A stretch of 64,000 nucleotides of DNA from the NCBI RefSeq assembly GCF_030551875.1, contig NZ_JAUOZU010000002.1, positions 62,001 through 126,000 on the forward strand. Direction: 5' to 3'. This DNA is from Fluviirhizobium alvei. Its GTDB lineage: Bacteria; Pseudomonadota; Alphaproteobacteria; Rhizobiales; Rhizobiaceae. Below, in pieces: positions 35,965 to 43,195 of the stretch; positions within the stretch are counted from its first letter, which is position 1; each line of letters begins with the position of its first letter. A program made the position numbers and the translations under genes. A model generated the notes under the pieces. The model did not search any database, was not told the DNA's origin, and worked only from the letters and a program-made list of their open reading frames with translations.

Positions 35965-36600
35965 CTAATTTTTGGAAAATAGGCTGAAAACGTCATCTAT
36001 AACGAGATCACAACGTGTACTATTGGAGATGTACTTTATGACGCCTCCGTCTCCAAGTAAAAAAGAGCCAGCGGCGCACGATCCTATTTCAAAAACAGCC
36101 GTCTTACGGAAAAGATTCACATTGACGCCTCCTTTTCGCCTTGCAGAAGGTGCAAATAAAAAGTCAATATTCTTTTCTCTAGCTTCCTTTGCTACCCTCC
36201 AACAATAACTATAATCTGTTGGGTGTACCAATTCTGGCTTGTCCGCGACCGCGTTAACTAATGATAATCCGACGCCCTCAAAAGTTACTTGGTACTCTAT
36301 GCACTCAACTTCAGTAGGGCGCGCACTCTTCGAAAAAATGGATGTATATACCCAGTATCCTTTCTCTGAGACAGCGGTATCAACTGATGTTGCTGTGTAG
36401 AGAACTGGCCACTCTCCGTTAGAGTACCGAGAAGCGCTTTTACTCCCACCAAGAACATATTCAGCGTTTGAAAATGCGGCGGTCATTAAATCTACTGATC
36501 CTCCAGCTTGGCTGGAGCCGGGAAGTCCATAGGATGAGAGCGCATTAACCGGCATAGGGGCTAAGGCAATCCTAACGGTGGTCTCTCTGGAAGCTGCCAT
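35965..36600 (-). CDS. RES-domain protein, putative NAD+-consuming toxin
   Basis: 211 aa from the ATG at 36600 (a TTG at 36618 would add six residues and overlap the previous gene). RES-domain features are seen (numbered from the TTG start): RYSNGEWPVLYTATS with Arg64 and Tyr65, Glu85 in TAVSEKGYW, and Ser158 in FAPSARRKGGVNVNLF. These fit the Arg, Glu and Ser that name the family; known members act as NAD+ glycohydrolases/phosphorylases or ADP-ribosyltransferases that poison the cell (Res, MbcT, ParT). It directly follows the gene with an MbcA/ParS-like domain, matching the usual antitoxin-toxin order. Toxic activity is inferred. Confidence 0.8.
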   Translation of the reverse strand: MAASRETTVRIALAPMPVNALSSYGLPGSSQAGGSVDLMTAAFSNAEYVLGGSKSASRYSNGEWPVLYTATSVDTAVSEKGYWVYTSIFSKSARPTEVECIEYQVTFEGVGLSLVNAVADKPELVHPTDYSYCWRVAKEAREKNIDFLFAPSARRKGGVNVNLFRKTAVFEIGSCAAGSFLLGDGGVIKYISNSTRCDLVIDDVFSLFSKN

Positions 36601-36610
36601 TATAATCTCT

Positions 36611-37450
36611 TCAGTCAACGATACGACGCATCAATCCTGCAACAGAAGCAAGCCTATGTTGATGTCCTGAGAAAATCCCATCCCAGGGTGTTCCATCATC
36701 ACCGAGGCCGCTATCAGATTCCCGTAACCACGCTATCTCAGTGGTTGGGTCGTTTCTACGAAATATTCTTACGAGAGATTCTTTTATAAAGATAATTAAC
36801 TTCACTCTATCGCGCGCATCGATCGAAGCGTCGGCTTCAATTTTTCTGAATTGCGCCTGCCAGTCCGCCACTTCACCATCATAGCCGAACGCGCGAGCCA
36901 CTAGCTTAACATCATAGCCCGCCCATTCTTGGACAATCATTTCGGCGGCTCTAACATCACGCCTCCAGTTAACGAGAAACAACTTCTCCGCCTTCGAGCG
37001 AACAAATTGTTCGAAATCTACAATATTGTCCTTATGTATGTATCCAACATCTGAGCCCTGGGCTCTTGATCGCCGTAGCTGTTCTTCGGCATGCTCGGAG
37101 AGTTTGAAGCCAGTTAAAAGTGCCGGATGAATGTCTGATCTATCGAGACGAGGAAGCCAGCCGCGGATGATTGCAAGTCCAACATTCTCGCAATTATCAG
37201 TTCTTGAGCCAGGCAATCCAAGCTCGCGGAGATCATAGACATCGGCAATATGTTGGTCAAGAAAAAGTATAAGATCTGTCGTCTTGGAAATTACGTCTGC
37301 CAGCTCAGATAGATCAGAAACAATAATTGTTCGCGCGCCAATTTCACTCAATATTATTTGGTGTTTTTCTATTGATGCTGGTTGATCGTCAAATATAACG
37401 ACAGAACAAGATGACATTCGGCTCCCCAAGTTTTTATTCAATGATGGCAT
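36611..37450 (-). CDS. Receiver domain fused to a MbcA/ParS/Xre-like antitoxin domain
   Basis: 279 aa. Residues ~14-160 form a response-regulator receiver: acidic pair Asp21-Asp22 (VIFDDQP), phosphoacceptor Asp65 (LFLDQHI), Thr113 (LLTGF) and Lys140 (IHKDN), all positions needed for phosphorylation, with an ~18-residue insertion between Asp65 and Thr113. Residues ~180-279 resemble the DUF2384 antitoxin domain: DRVKLIIFIKESLVRIF, then AWLRESDSGLGDDGTPWDGI and SVAGLMRRI. No usual output domain (OmpR, NarL, NtrC) is seen. It is 4 bp behind the kinase gene. An internal ATG at 37417 with GGGGAG is a possible alternative start. Confidence 0.8.
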   Translation of the reverse strand: MPSLNKNLGSRMSSCSVVIFDDQPASIEKHQIILSEIGARTIIVSDLSELADVISKTTDLILFLDQHIADVYDLRELGLPGSRTDNCENVGLAIIRGWLPRLDRSDIHPALLTGFKLSEHAEEQLRRSRAQGSDVGYIHKDNIVDFEQFVRSKAEKLFLVNWRRDVRAAEMIVQEWAGYDVKLVARAFGYDGEVADWQAQFRKIEADASIDARDRVKLIIFIKESLVRIFRRNDPTTEIAWLRESDSGLGDDGTPWDGIFSGHQHRLASVAGLMRRIVD

Positions 37451-37454
37451 TTGC

Positions 37455-38798
37455 TCAAGACTCCCACCTTACAATTGTATGTGGAAAAGCAAGTGTGAAG
37501 TTAGACCATATTATGCTGCTTTCTGGTCGCATCGATTCATCGTATGTGTACCGTATATGATACTCTTCGCAGATGTCGCGCACTACTGTAAGCCCTATTC
37601 CTTCACCGGGTGCCGAAGATTCGCGTGCACGAATTCCGCGGTAGTTTCGTGTCCATATTTTTTTTTGCTCCGCTGCGGATAGGCCATAACTAGTATTGGA
37701 AATCTGGACTATAGCATTCGAGGTTCCTTTTTCGCGGCTGACGGTCGCTCGGACAGTTCCTTCTGGGATGGAATACTTAATTGCATTTGAAATGAGATTT
37801 TCTATTATCTCTCTGAAGTGAATTTCCGCCATAACAAGATCGAAGCGCCCATCTAGGTAGCGTGTAGGACTTAGAGAAATACGATGGAGCGGCTGCTGCC
37901 TTATTAGCGGCTGCGCTACAGAATTGAATTCATCCTGAAAGTTTATAGAAGTTGCCTTGCGGCGCATTTCCCGAATGGCATCAAGATACTTGTCGCTCTT
38001 TGCTGTTTCCAGCACTGTGGTTAAGGCTTTGCGTAGATCCGCAATACTACGCTGAAGAATTATATCATAATTCTCGTGGCTCCGTAGCCGTCGTTCGATC
38101 GCGTCAACAGATCCTTTGATGCTGGTAGTGGCATGGCGAATTTCGTGGCCCATTAGGCGACGCTCTCCTCGCACCAGTCTTACTTCGCTCCATAACAGTT
38201 GAAATAATGCGGACAAGTGAATTAACAGTGGCGGCAATCGAGCTTTGAGGCGACTTATATCCGGAGGGTGGGTGAAATATAATGAAATAAATGCGAAAGG
38301 CTCGCCACGGTCATCAAACATTGGGGAAAGGCTAATGTAAGATATGCTTTGGGAAGTTAACTCACAAGTATATCTTTTCGATAGCCATTTGTCATCGAAT
38401 GGCGCGTCGCCAATCTTTCCGATTACGGTTGTTCGGGATTCGAATGCCCTACTTGCAACTACGTGTGGATCTTCCAAGGAAACATAGACGCGTTTCTGCG
38501 CTATTTGTTCGGCAAGATCGGGTCGATTGTATACTGCGTGAGGCCAGAATTCATCTTGAGTTTGTTCGTCGCGAATCCATAGAATAGAAGAAGATGCTTT
38601 GAAAAAATTCGCCACCATAGTTAGAATATAGTCGGGAGTTTTCCAGCTTGTCGTGCAAGCCGCAAGCAGATTTGACAGGGTGTCTTTCGAAGTTCGCTTT
38701 CGACGCCGAGAACGACGTACCTGTCCATCTGCCTTATTCGCAGATGTTGCTGTGGTGTGATTTTGATCGGTCACTAAAGGTCGTAATTTCCCATCCAT
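37455..38798 (-). CDS. Soluble GAF-like sensor histidine kinase
   Basis: 447 aa from the ATG at 38798 (a TTG at 38834 would give 459). Residue numbers refer to the longer form. A GAF-like sensory domain spans ~60-215 (ILTMVANFFKASSSILWIRD; ISLSPMFDDRGEPFAFISLYF split over two strands). The phosphorylation box is LMGHEIRHATTSI with His230. The ATPase has an N-box ENLISNAIKYS (~346-355) and a glycine box GEGIGLTVVRDIC (~411-423). There is no membrane segment, so the signal is cytoplasmic. The gene immediately precedes the receiver-antitoxin gene, which is its likely partner. Confidence 0.85.
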   Translation of the reverse strand: MDGKLRPLVTDQNHTTATSANKADGQVRRSRRRKRTSKDTLSNLLAACTTSWKTPDYILTMVANFFKASSSILWIRDEQTQDEFWPHAVYNRPDLAEQIAQKRVYVSLEDPHVVASRAFESRTTVIGKIGDAPFDDKWLSKRYTCELTSQSISYISLSPMFDDRGEPFAFISLYFTHPPDISRLKARLPPLLIHLSALFQLLWSEVRLVRGERRLMGHEIRHATTSIKGSVDAIERRLRSHENYDIILQRSIADLRKALTTVLETAKSDKYLDAIREMRRKATSINFQDEFNSVAQPLIRQQPLHRISLSPTRYLDGRFDLVMAEIHFREIIENLISNAIKYSIPEGTVRATVSREKGTSNAIVQISNTSYGLSAAEQKKIWTRNYRGIRARESSAPGEGIGLTVVRDICEEYHIRYTYDESMRPESSIIWSNFTLAFPHTIVRWES

Positions 38799-38863
38799 CA
38801 GCTTACAATAGTACTGAAAGCTAACAACGAGCAAGAGGCATCACCACATACAACGAAGCTTTC

Positions 38864-40177
38864 TCAGCGTTCCAGCATTGCCTTGCCGAAATAGCTCGTC
38901 AGCGGCCGCACGAGATAGTCGTAAGGGGTGCGTTCGGTGGTGCGGATGAAGGCTTCCACCGGCATGCCGGGCTTCAGCATCTGGTTTTTGAAATAGTGCA
39001 ACTCGTCGGGATTGATCTCGACTGTGGCGGTATAATAGCTCTGGCCGGTCCGTTCGTTGGTCACGATATCGGCGGATACGAAGGTCACCTTGCCCTTGAC
39101 GTCAGGCGTATGGCGGCGGTCGAACGCATCGACGCGCACGATCGATTCCTGGCCCATCCGCACCTGATCGATCTGCGAAGGCGGCAACTGCACCCTCACC
39201 ACCAGCTTCACATTGTCGGGCACAATTTCGAGGATCGGTTCGGCGGCGCGCACCACGGCGCGCAACGCATGCACCTGCATGTTGAAGACGCGCCCCTCGG
39301 TCGGTGCCTTGATTTCCACGCGCGACAGCGTTTCGAGAATGGAGTTGCGGCGCTCGCGCAGTTCGGCGATGCGGGCATCGTTTTCGCCGAGCGTCTTGAT
39401 CGCCTCTTCGCGCATCTGGGCGGCGACATTGATGCTGCTGAGTTCGACTTCGGCAATCCGTGCCTTGGCCTCGGCAATCGAGGCGCGCGTCTGTTCGGCT
39501 TCGCCATGCGCCTGGGCAAGATCGCGCTCGAGCGCAATCACGCGGCTCTTCTGGGTCAGGCCCTGCGCCAGCAGCTTCTTCTGGCCGGAAAGATCGTCTT
39601 CGATGAATCTCGCCTGCTTTTCGAGCGCCGCCTCGCGGGCAATCAGACCGTCGATCTGTTCCTGCACCTGCGATTGCCGTTCCTTGAGCTGGTCCATCTG
39701 CTGGTCGCGCGTCAGACGCCGGGCAATCAGAAGGTCGGACTGGCTGCGGATGATTTCCTGCGCCCATGGATCGGTCTTGGCGCGCTCCACCAGTTCGGGG
39801 TCGAAAACCGGCTTCGGCGCCTCATCCTGTTCGGCAATCAGGCGGGCACGCGTGCCGAGCAGCGGAAAGAGCTGGCTTTCCACAACGCCGAGTTCGGCCT
39901 TGTCGAACGTGTCGTCGAGCACCAGAAGCGTTTGTCCGGCCTTCACCGTGTCGCCATCCTTGACGAGCAGTTTGCCAACCACGCCGCCGGTCGCATGCTG
40001 CACCACCTGGCGCTTGCTTTCCACTTCCACCACGCCCATGCCGACGACGGCGCCGGCAAGCGTCGTCTGGGTCGCCCAGGCACCAAGCCCGAATACGAGA
40101 ATGCCAACGGTGATGAAGCCGATGATCAGGTATCGCTTCATGCTCCAGGCGGAAGATGAGGAAGTGATGTCGCTCAC
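38864..40177 (-). CDS. Type I secretion membrane fusion protein (HlyD/PrtE family)
   Basis: 437-aa periplasmic adaptor. One N-terminal membrane anchor (~residues 14-34), a biotinyl-lipoyl-like segment (GVVGKLLVKDGDTVKAGQTL), a long coiled coil (~130-290) and the C-terminal beta domain with IKAPTEGRVFNMQVHALRAV and PGMPVEAFIRT. The family links the inner-membrane ABC exporter to a TolC-like outer-membrane channel. It overlaps the ABC gene by four bases (ATGA). The five RTX-like proteins in this window are likely cargo; no TolC gene is visible here. Confidence 0.93.
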   Translation of the reverse strand: MSDITSSSSAWSMKRYLIIGFITVGILVFGLGAWATQTTLAGAVVGMGVVEVESKRQVVQHATGGVVGKLLVKDGDTVKAGQTLLVLDDTFDKAELGVVESQLFPLLGTRARLIAEQDEAPKPVFDPELVERAKTDPWAQEIIRSQSDLLIARRLTRDQQMDQLKERQSQVQEQIDGLIAREAALEKQARFIEDDLSGQKKLLAQGLTQKSRVIALERDLAQAHGEAEQTRASIAEAKARIAEVELSSINVAAQMREEAIKTLGENDARIAELRERRNSILETLSRVEIKAPTEGRVFNMQVHALRAVVRAAEPILEIVPDNVKLVVRVQLPPSQIDQVRMGQESIVRVDAFDRRHTPDVKGKVTFVSADIVTNERTGQSYYTATVEINPDELHYFKNQMLKPGMPVEAFIRTTERTPYDYLVRPLTSYFGKAMLER

Positions 40178-42150
40178 GCCTTGCTCTCCCCGTTGCTGTC
40201 ATCCTTCGGCTTGTCGGTCGCATCCTTGTCGGGCGTGCCGCCCGGACCCGGATTGCCGCCGGGCGGATTGTTGGGGGCTCGACCGACACCGGGAATGAGG
40301 CCGGTGCCGAGCAGGCCGGGCAGCGGCGGCAGCATGCCGCCGGGTGCAGACCCACCCGGTGCGGGACCATTGGGTGCAGGCCCGCGCGGACCTGCGGCCG
40401 GCGGCTGGGCGCCGCCATTGGCGGCCGGCGGCTGGCCGGGTGGCGTAATTTGCTGGTAATTGCGCAGATGCTGCTTGAGAACCTCATCGCGCGGACCGAA
40501 GGCAACGCGGTTGCCGCCCTCGAGGATGAGGATCAGGTCGCATTCCTCGATCGCGGCCGGGCGATGCGCCATGATGACGACCGAACGGCCTTCCTTCTTG
40601 GCATTGCGGATGGCGATGTTGAGCGCCATCGACCCTTCGGCGTCGAGATTGGCATTCGGCTCGTCGAGCACCAGCAGAACCGGGTCGCCATAGAGCGCCC
40701 GCGCCAGACCGATGCGCTGCTTCTGGCCGCCCGAAAGCCGCTGGCCGGTGGCCGGCAGTCTGGTGTCGTAACCGCCCGGCAGTTTCAGAACGAGATCATG
40801 GGCCGCCGCCTTCTGGGCCGCATCCACCACCTTTTCCGAATCCGGCTCCAGCTGCAGGCGGGCGATGTTTTCGGCGATCGTGCCTTCGAACAGCGCCACC
40901 TCCTGCGGCAGATAGCCGACATAGTTGGCGAGATCGTCTATGCCGTACTGGTCGATGGCCGCGCCATCAAGACGCACCTTGCCGGCCTGGATCGGCCAGA
41001 CACCGGTAAGCACGCGCGCGAGCGTCGACTTGCCTGAGCCCGACTGGCCGATGACGCCGAGCGCCTGGCCGGGCCGGAGCTCGAAGGACAGGTTGCGCAA
41101 GGTCGGCATCCGTTCGCCGGGCGGCACGACGGAAATATTCTGCACGTCGAGAATGGCACGCGGACGCGGCAGCGCCGTGCGGGAGGATTCTGGCGGAACC
41201 TTGGTCAGAACATCACGCAGGCCCTTGGCACCCTGCCAGGCGCGCTGGATCAGCGCCCATTGCGCGATCAGCGTTTCGATCGGCGCCAGCGCGCGACCGA
41301 TGATGATCGAGCTCGCCAGCATCGCACCCGAGGTGATGTGGCCCTGAATGGCAAGCCAGGCACCCATGCCGAGAATGGCCGATTGCAGGAAAATGCGGAA
41401 GGTCTTCGAGGTGGTGGCGTAAAAGCCGTTATTGTCGGAATAGTGAATGTTGGCCTCAAGCGCACCGGAGCGCAGCGTCCGCCAGCGTTCGGCGGTCGAG
41501 CCGCGCATGCCGAGCGCACGGACCGTATCGGCCTCGCGCTGCATGGTCGCCGTCATTTCTTCCGAAAGACGCGAGGCATTCATCGCCTTTTCCTGGTCCT
41601 GCTTGGTGCCGTTCTGGTTGAGCCAGGTGAGCGTGATCAGGATAAGGCCACCGACAACGCCGACGATGCCCATCAGCGGATGGAAGAGGAAGATGATGAT
41701 GACGAAGACGGGTGTCCACGGCACGTCGAAAACCGAGAAGACGGCCGGCGAGGACAAGGTGCGCTGGACCGAATCGAGGTCGCGCATCGCCGTCGTCGTG
41801 TTGATGCCCTGCGATGCCAGCATCGTCCGGTCGATGACGATTCGGTAGACACGCATTTCGAGATTGGACTGGAAGCGGGCACCGATTCGGGCAGCGAGTC
41901 GCCCGCGCATGTGGTCGAGCACGCCCATGATCGCGTAAAGCACAATCAGAAGCAGCGTCAGCACCACGAGCGTCGGCTCCGAACGGCTGGTCAGCACGCG
42001 GTCATACACCTGCAGACTGTAGATGGAACCCGTCAGAACGAGGATGTTGACGAAGAAGGAGAAAATCCCGATCGCCAGGAATGCCGACCTGCAGTCGGCC
42101 AATGCGGCGCGCAGTTCGTCCGCTCCGTTCTTGAAAGGGGCAGTGCTCAA
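40174..42150 (-). CDS. Type I secretion ABC exporter (PrtD/PrsD family)
   Basis: 658-aa exporter with a fused membrane domain (~20-310) and ATPase domain (~330-570). Walker A GQSGSGKST is at residues 368-376, signature LSGGQKQR at 472-479, Walker B VLLVLDEP at 490-497, and the switch His in VVIMAHRP. No N-terminal C39 peptidase domain, as expected for an exporter of C-terminal-signal RTX cargo. Residues ~570-640 are an unusual Pro/Gly/Ala-rich tail (PAAGPRGPAPNGPAPGG), ending in a charged segment. First gene of the operon with the fusion protein. Confidence 0.94.
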   Translation of the reverse strand: MSTAPFKNGADELRAALADCRSAFLAIGIFSFFVNILVLTGSIYSLQVYDRVLTSRSEPTLVVLTLLLIVLYAIMGVLDHMRGRLAARIGARFQSNLEMRVYRIVIDRTMLASQGINTTTAMRDLDSVQRTLSSPAVFSVFDVPWTPVFVIIIFLFHPLMGIVGVVGGLILITLTWLNQNGTKQDQEKAMNASRLSEEMTATMQREADTVRALGMRGSTAERWRTLRSGALEANIHYSDNNGFYATTSKTFRIFLQSAILGMGAWLAIQGHITSGAMLASSIIIGRALAPIETLIAQWALIQRAWQGAKGLRDVLTKVPPESSRTALPRPRAILDVQNISVVPPGERMPTLRNLSFELRPGQALGVIGQSGSGKSTLARVLTGVWPIQAGKVRLDGAAIDQYGIDDLANYVGYLPQEVALFEGTIAENIARLQLEPDSEKVVDAAQKAAAHDLVLKLPGGYDTRLPATGQRLSGGQKQRIGLARALYGDPVLLVLDEPNANLDAEGSMALNIAIRNAKKEGRSVVIMAHRPAAIEECDLILILEGGNRVAFGPRDEVLKQHLRNYQQITPPGQPPAANGGAQPPAAGPRGPAPNGPAPGGSAPGGMLPPLPGLLGTGLIPGVGRAPNNPPGGNPGPGGTPDKDATDKPKDDSNGESKA

Positions 42151-42487
42151 ATCGGCCTCGCTCGGAAAAACATGACTTTTCTACACAGGATTTACAAAAT
42201 CGGGAGCTCGAGCACCAGACATGATTTTCTCGTACCGCCAAGCCATAGCACGGGCAACCGGCATTAACTCTGTTTACCAACAACAATCAACAGAAAAAGC
42301 CTTTTGTTAACCAGTGCAAATGTGCCGCCGCGAAGAATTATGAAAGGTGAAACTGTAAAGCCATACCGGGTGCCGATTGCGGCGATGCTGGACGTCCGAA
42401 TTGACCGAGGTCAAGGCTTTGCCGGTCCGGCTTGATAGACGTTAGGTTGTGCGCAAGACCTCGGCTGGCAAAGGAGCGGGATCGATC
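42151..42487. other. Divergent intergenic region
   Basis: 337 bp between the leftward secretion operon and the rightward ABC/FtsX exporter. The part nearest the secretion genes (about 42170-42350) is AT-rich and promoter-like; AAAGGAG is the ribosome-binding site of the rightward ATPase gene. No ORF or strong palindrome is seen. Confidence 0.5.
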
Positions 42488-43195
42488 ATGGCCGAAATCG
42501 TATTGTCCGCCCGCAATGTCACGAAATCCTACCAGACCGGCGAGGTCGAGGTGAAGGCGCTTGCGGGTGTCGATCTGGCGTTGCAGGAGGCGGAAGTCGC
42601 CGTCCTGCTCGGCCCGTCCGGCTCGGGAAAATCGACGCTTCTCAACATCATGGGCGGGCTCGACACTGCCACGTCCGGCGAGGTCTTCTTCCGCGATCAT
42701 GATCTGACACATTCGTCGGAACGGCAGCTGACGCGCTACCGGCGCGACCATGTCGGTTTCGTCTTCCAGTTCTACAATCTCATTCCCTCGCTCACCGCCT
42801 GGGAGAATGTCGCGCTCGTGACCGAGATTTCCCGCCATCCGATGAAACCCGAAGAGGCGCTGTCCATGGTGGGGCTGAAGTCGCGGCTCGATCATTTTCC
42901 GGCCCAGCTTTCCGGCGGCGAACAGCAGCGGGTGGCGATTGCGCGCGCCATCGCCAAGCGGCCGGACCTTCTTCTCTGTGACGAGCCGACCGGCGCGCTG
43001 GATTCGAAGACCGGTGTCCTGGTGCTCGAGGCGCTGCTGCGCATCAATGCCGAACTCGGCACCACCATCGCCATCATCACCCACAATGCCGGCATCCGCC
43101 AGATCGCCCATCGCGTCTTCAGCTTCCGCGACGGCCGCATTGCCGACCAGACCGTCAACGATCATCGCATCACGCCCGCCGAGGTCAGCTGGTAA
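42488..43195 (+). CDS. ABC exporter ATPase, LolD/MacB-like
   Basis: 235-aa ATPase of the MacB/LolD/FtsE type. Walker [10 protein letters not shown] lies at residues 42-50, Q-loop [18 protein letters not shown], signature [14 protein letters not shown] and Walker [13 protein letters not shown] follow. The ATG at 42488 is the usual family start. The stop overlaps the permease ATG by one base (TAATG). With the next two genes it makes an ATPase/FtsX-permease/fusion-protein exporter like DevBCA or MacAB; the substrate is unknown. Confidence 0.94.
   Translation: MAEIVLSARNVTKSYQTGEVEVKALAGVDLALQEAEVAVLLGPSGSGKSTLLNIMGGLDTATSGEVFFRDHDLTHSSERQLTRYRRDHVGFVFQFYNLIPSLTAWENVALVTEISRHPMKPEEALSMVGLKSRLDHFPAQLSGGEQQRVAIARAIAKRPDLLLCDEPTGALDSKTGVLVLEALLRINAELGTTIAIITHNAGIRQIAHRVFSFRDGRIADQTVNDHRITPAEVSW

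Larger units (their letters stand above)
35833..38860. other. AT-rich accessory cassette (putative genomic islet)
   Basis: About 3 kb whose base composition and codon use differ plainly from both sides (many AT-rich codons, TTG starts). It lies between a truncated SDR gene and the secretion operon and holds three co-directional genes: sensor kinase, receiver-antitoxin, RES toxin. I see no integrase, transposase, tRNA or clear direct repeats at its ends, so the transfer mechanism is unknown. The 132 bp at its left end hold no gene. Confidence 0.7.

Noticed and set aside
35833-38860. Transposon or prophage identity for the AT-rich islet
   Set aside because: No transposase, integrase, terminal inverted repeats or tRNA target could be seen; only composition and the truncated neighbour support transfer.
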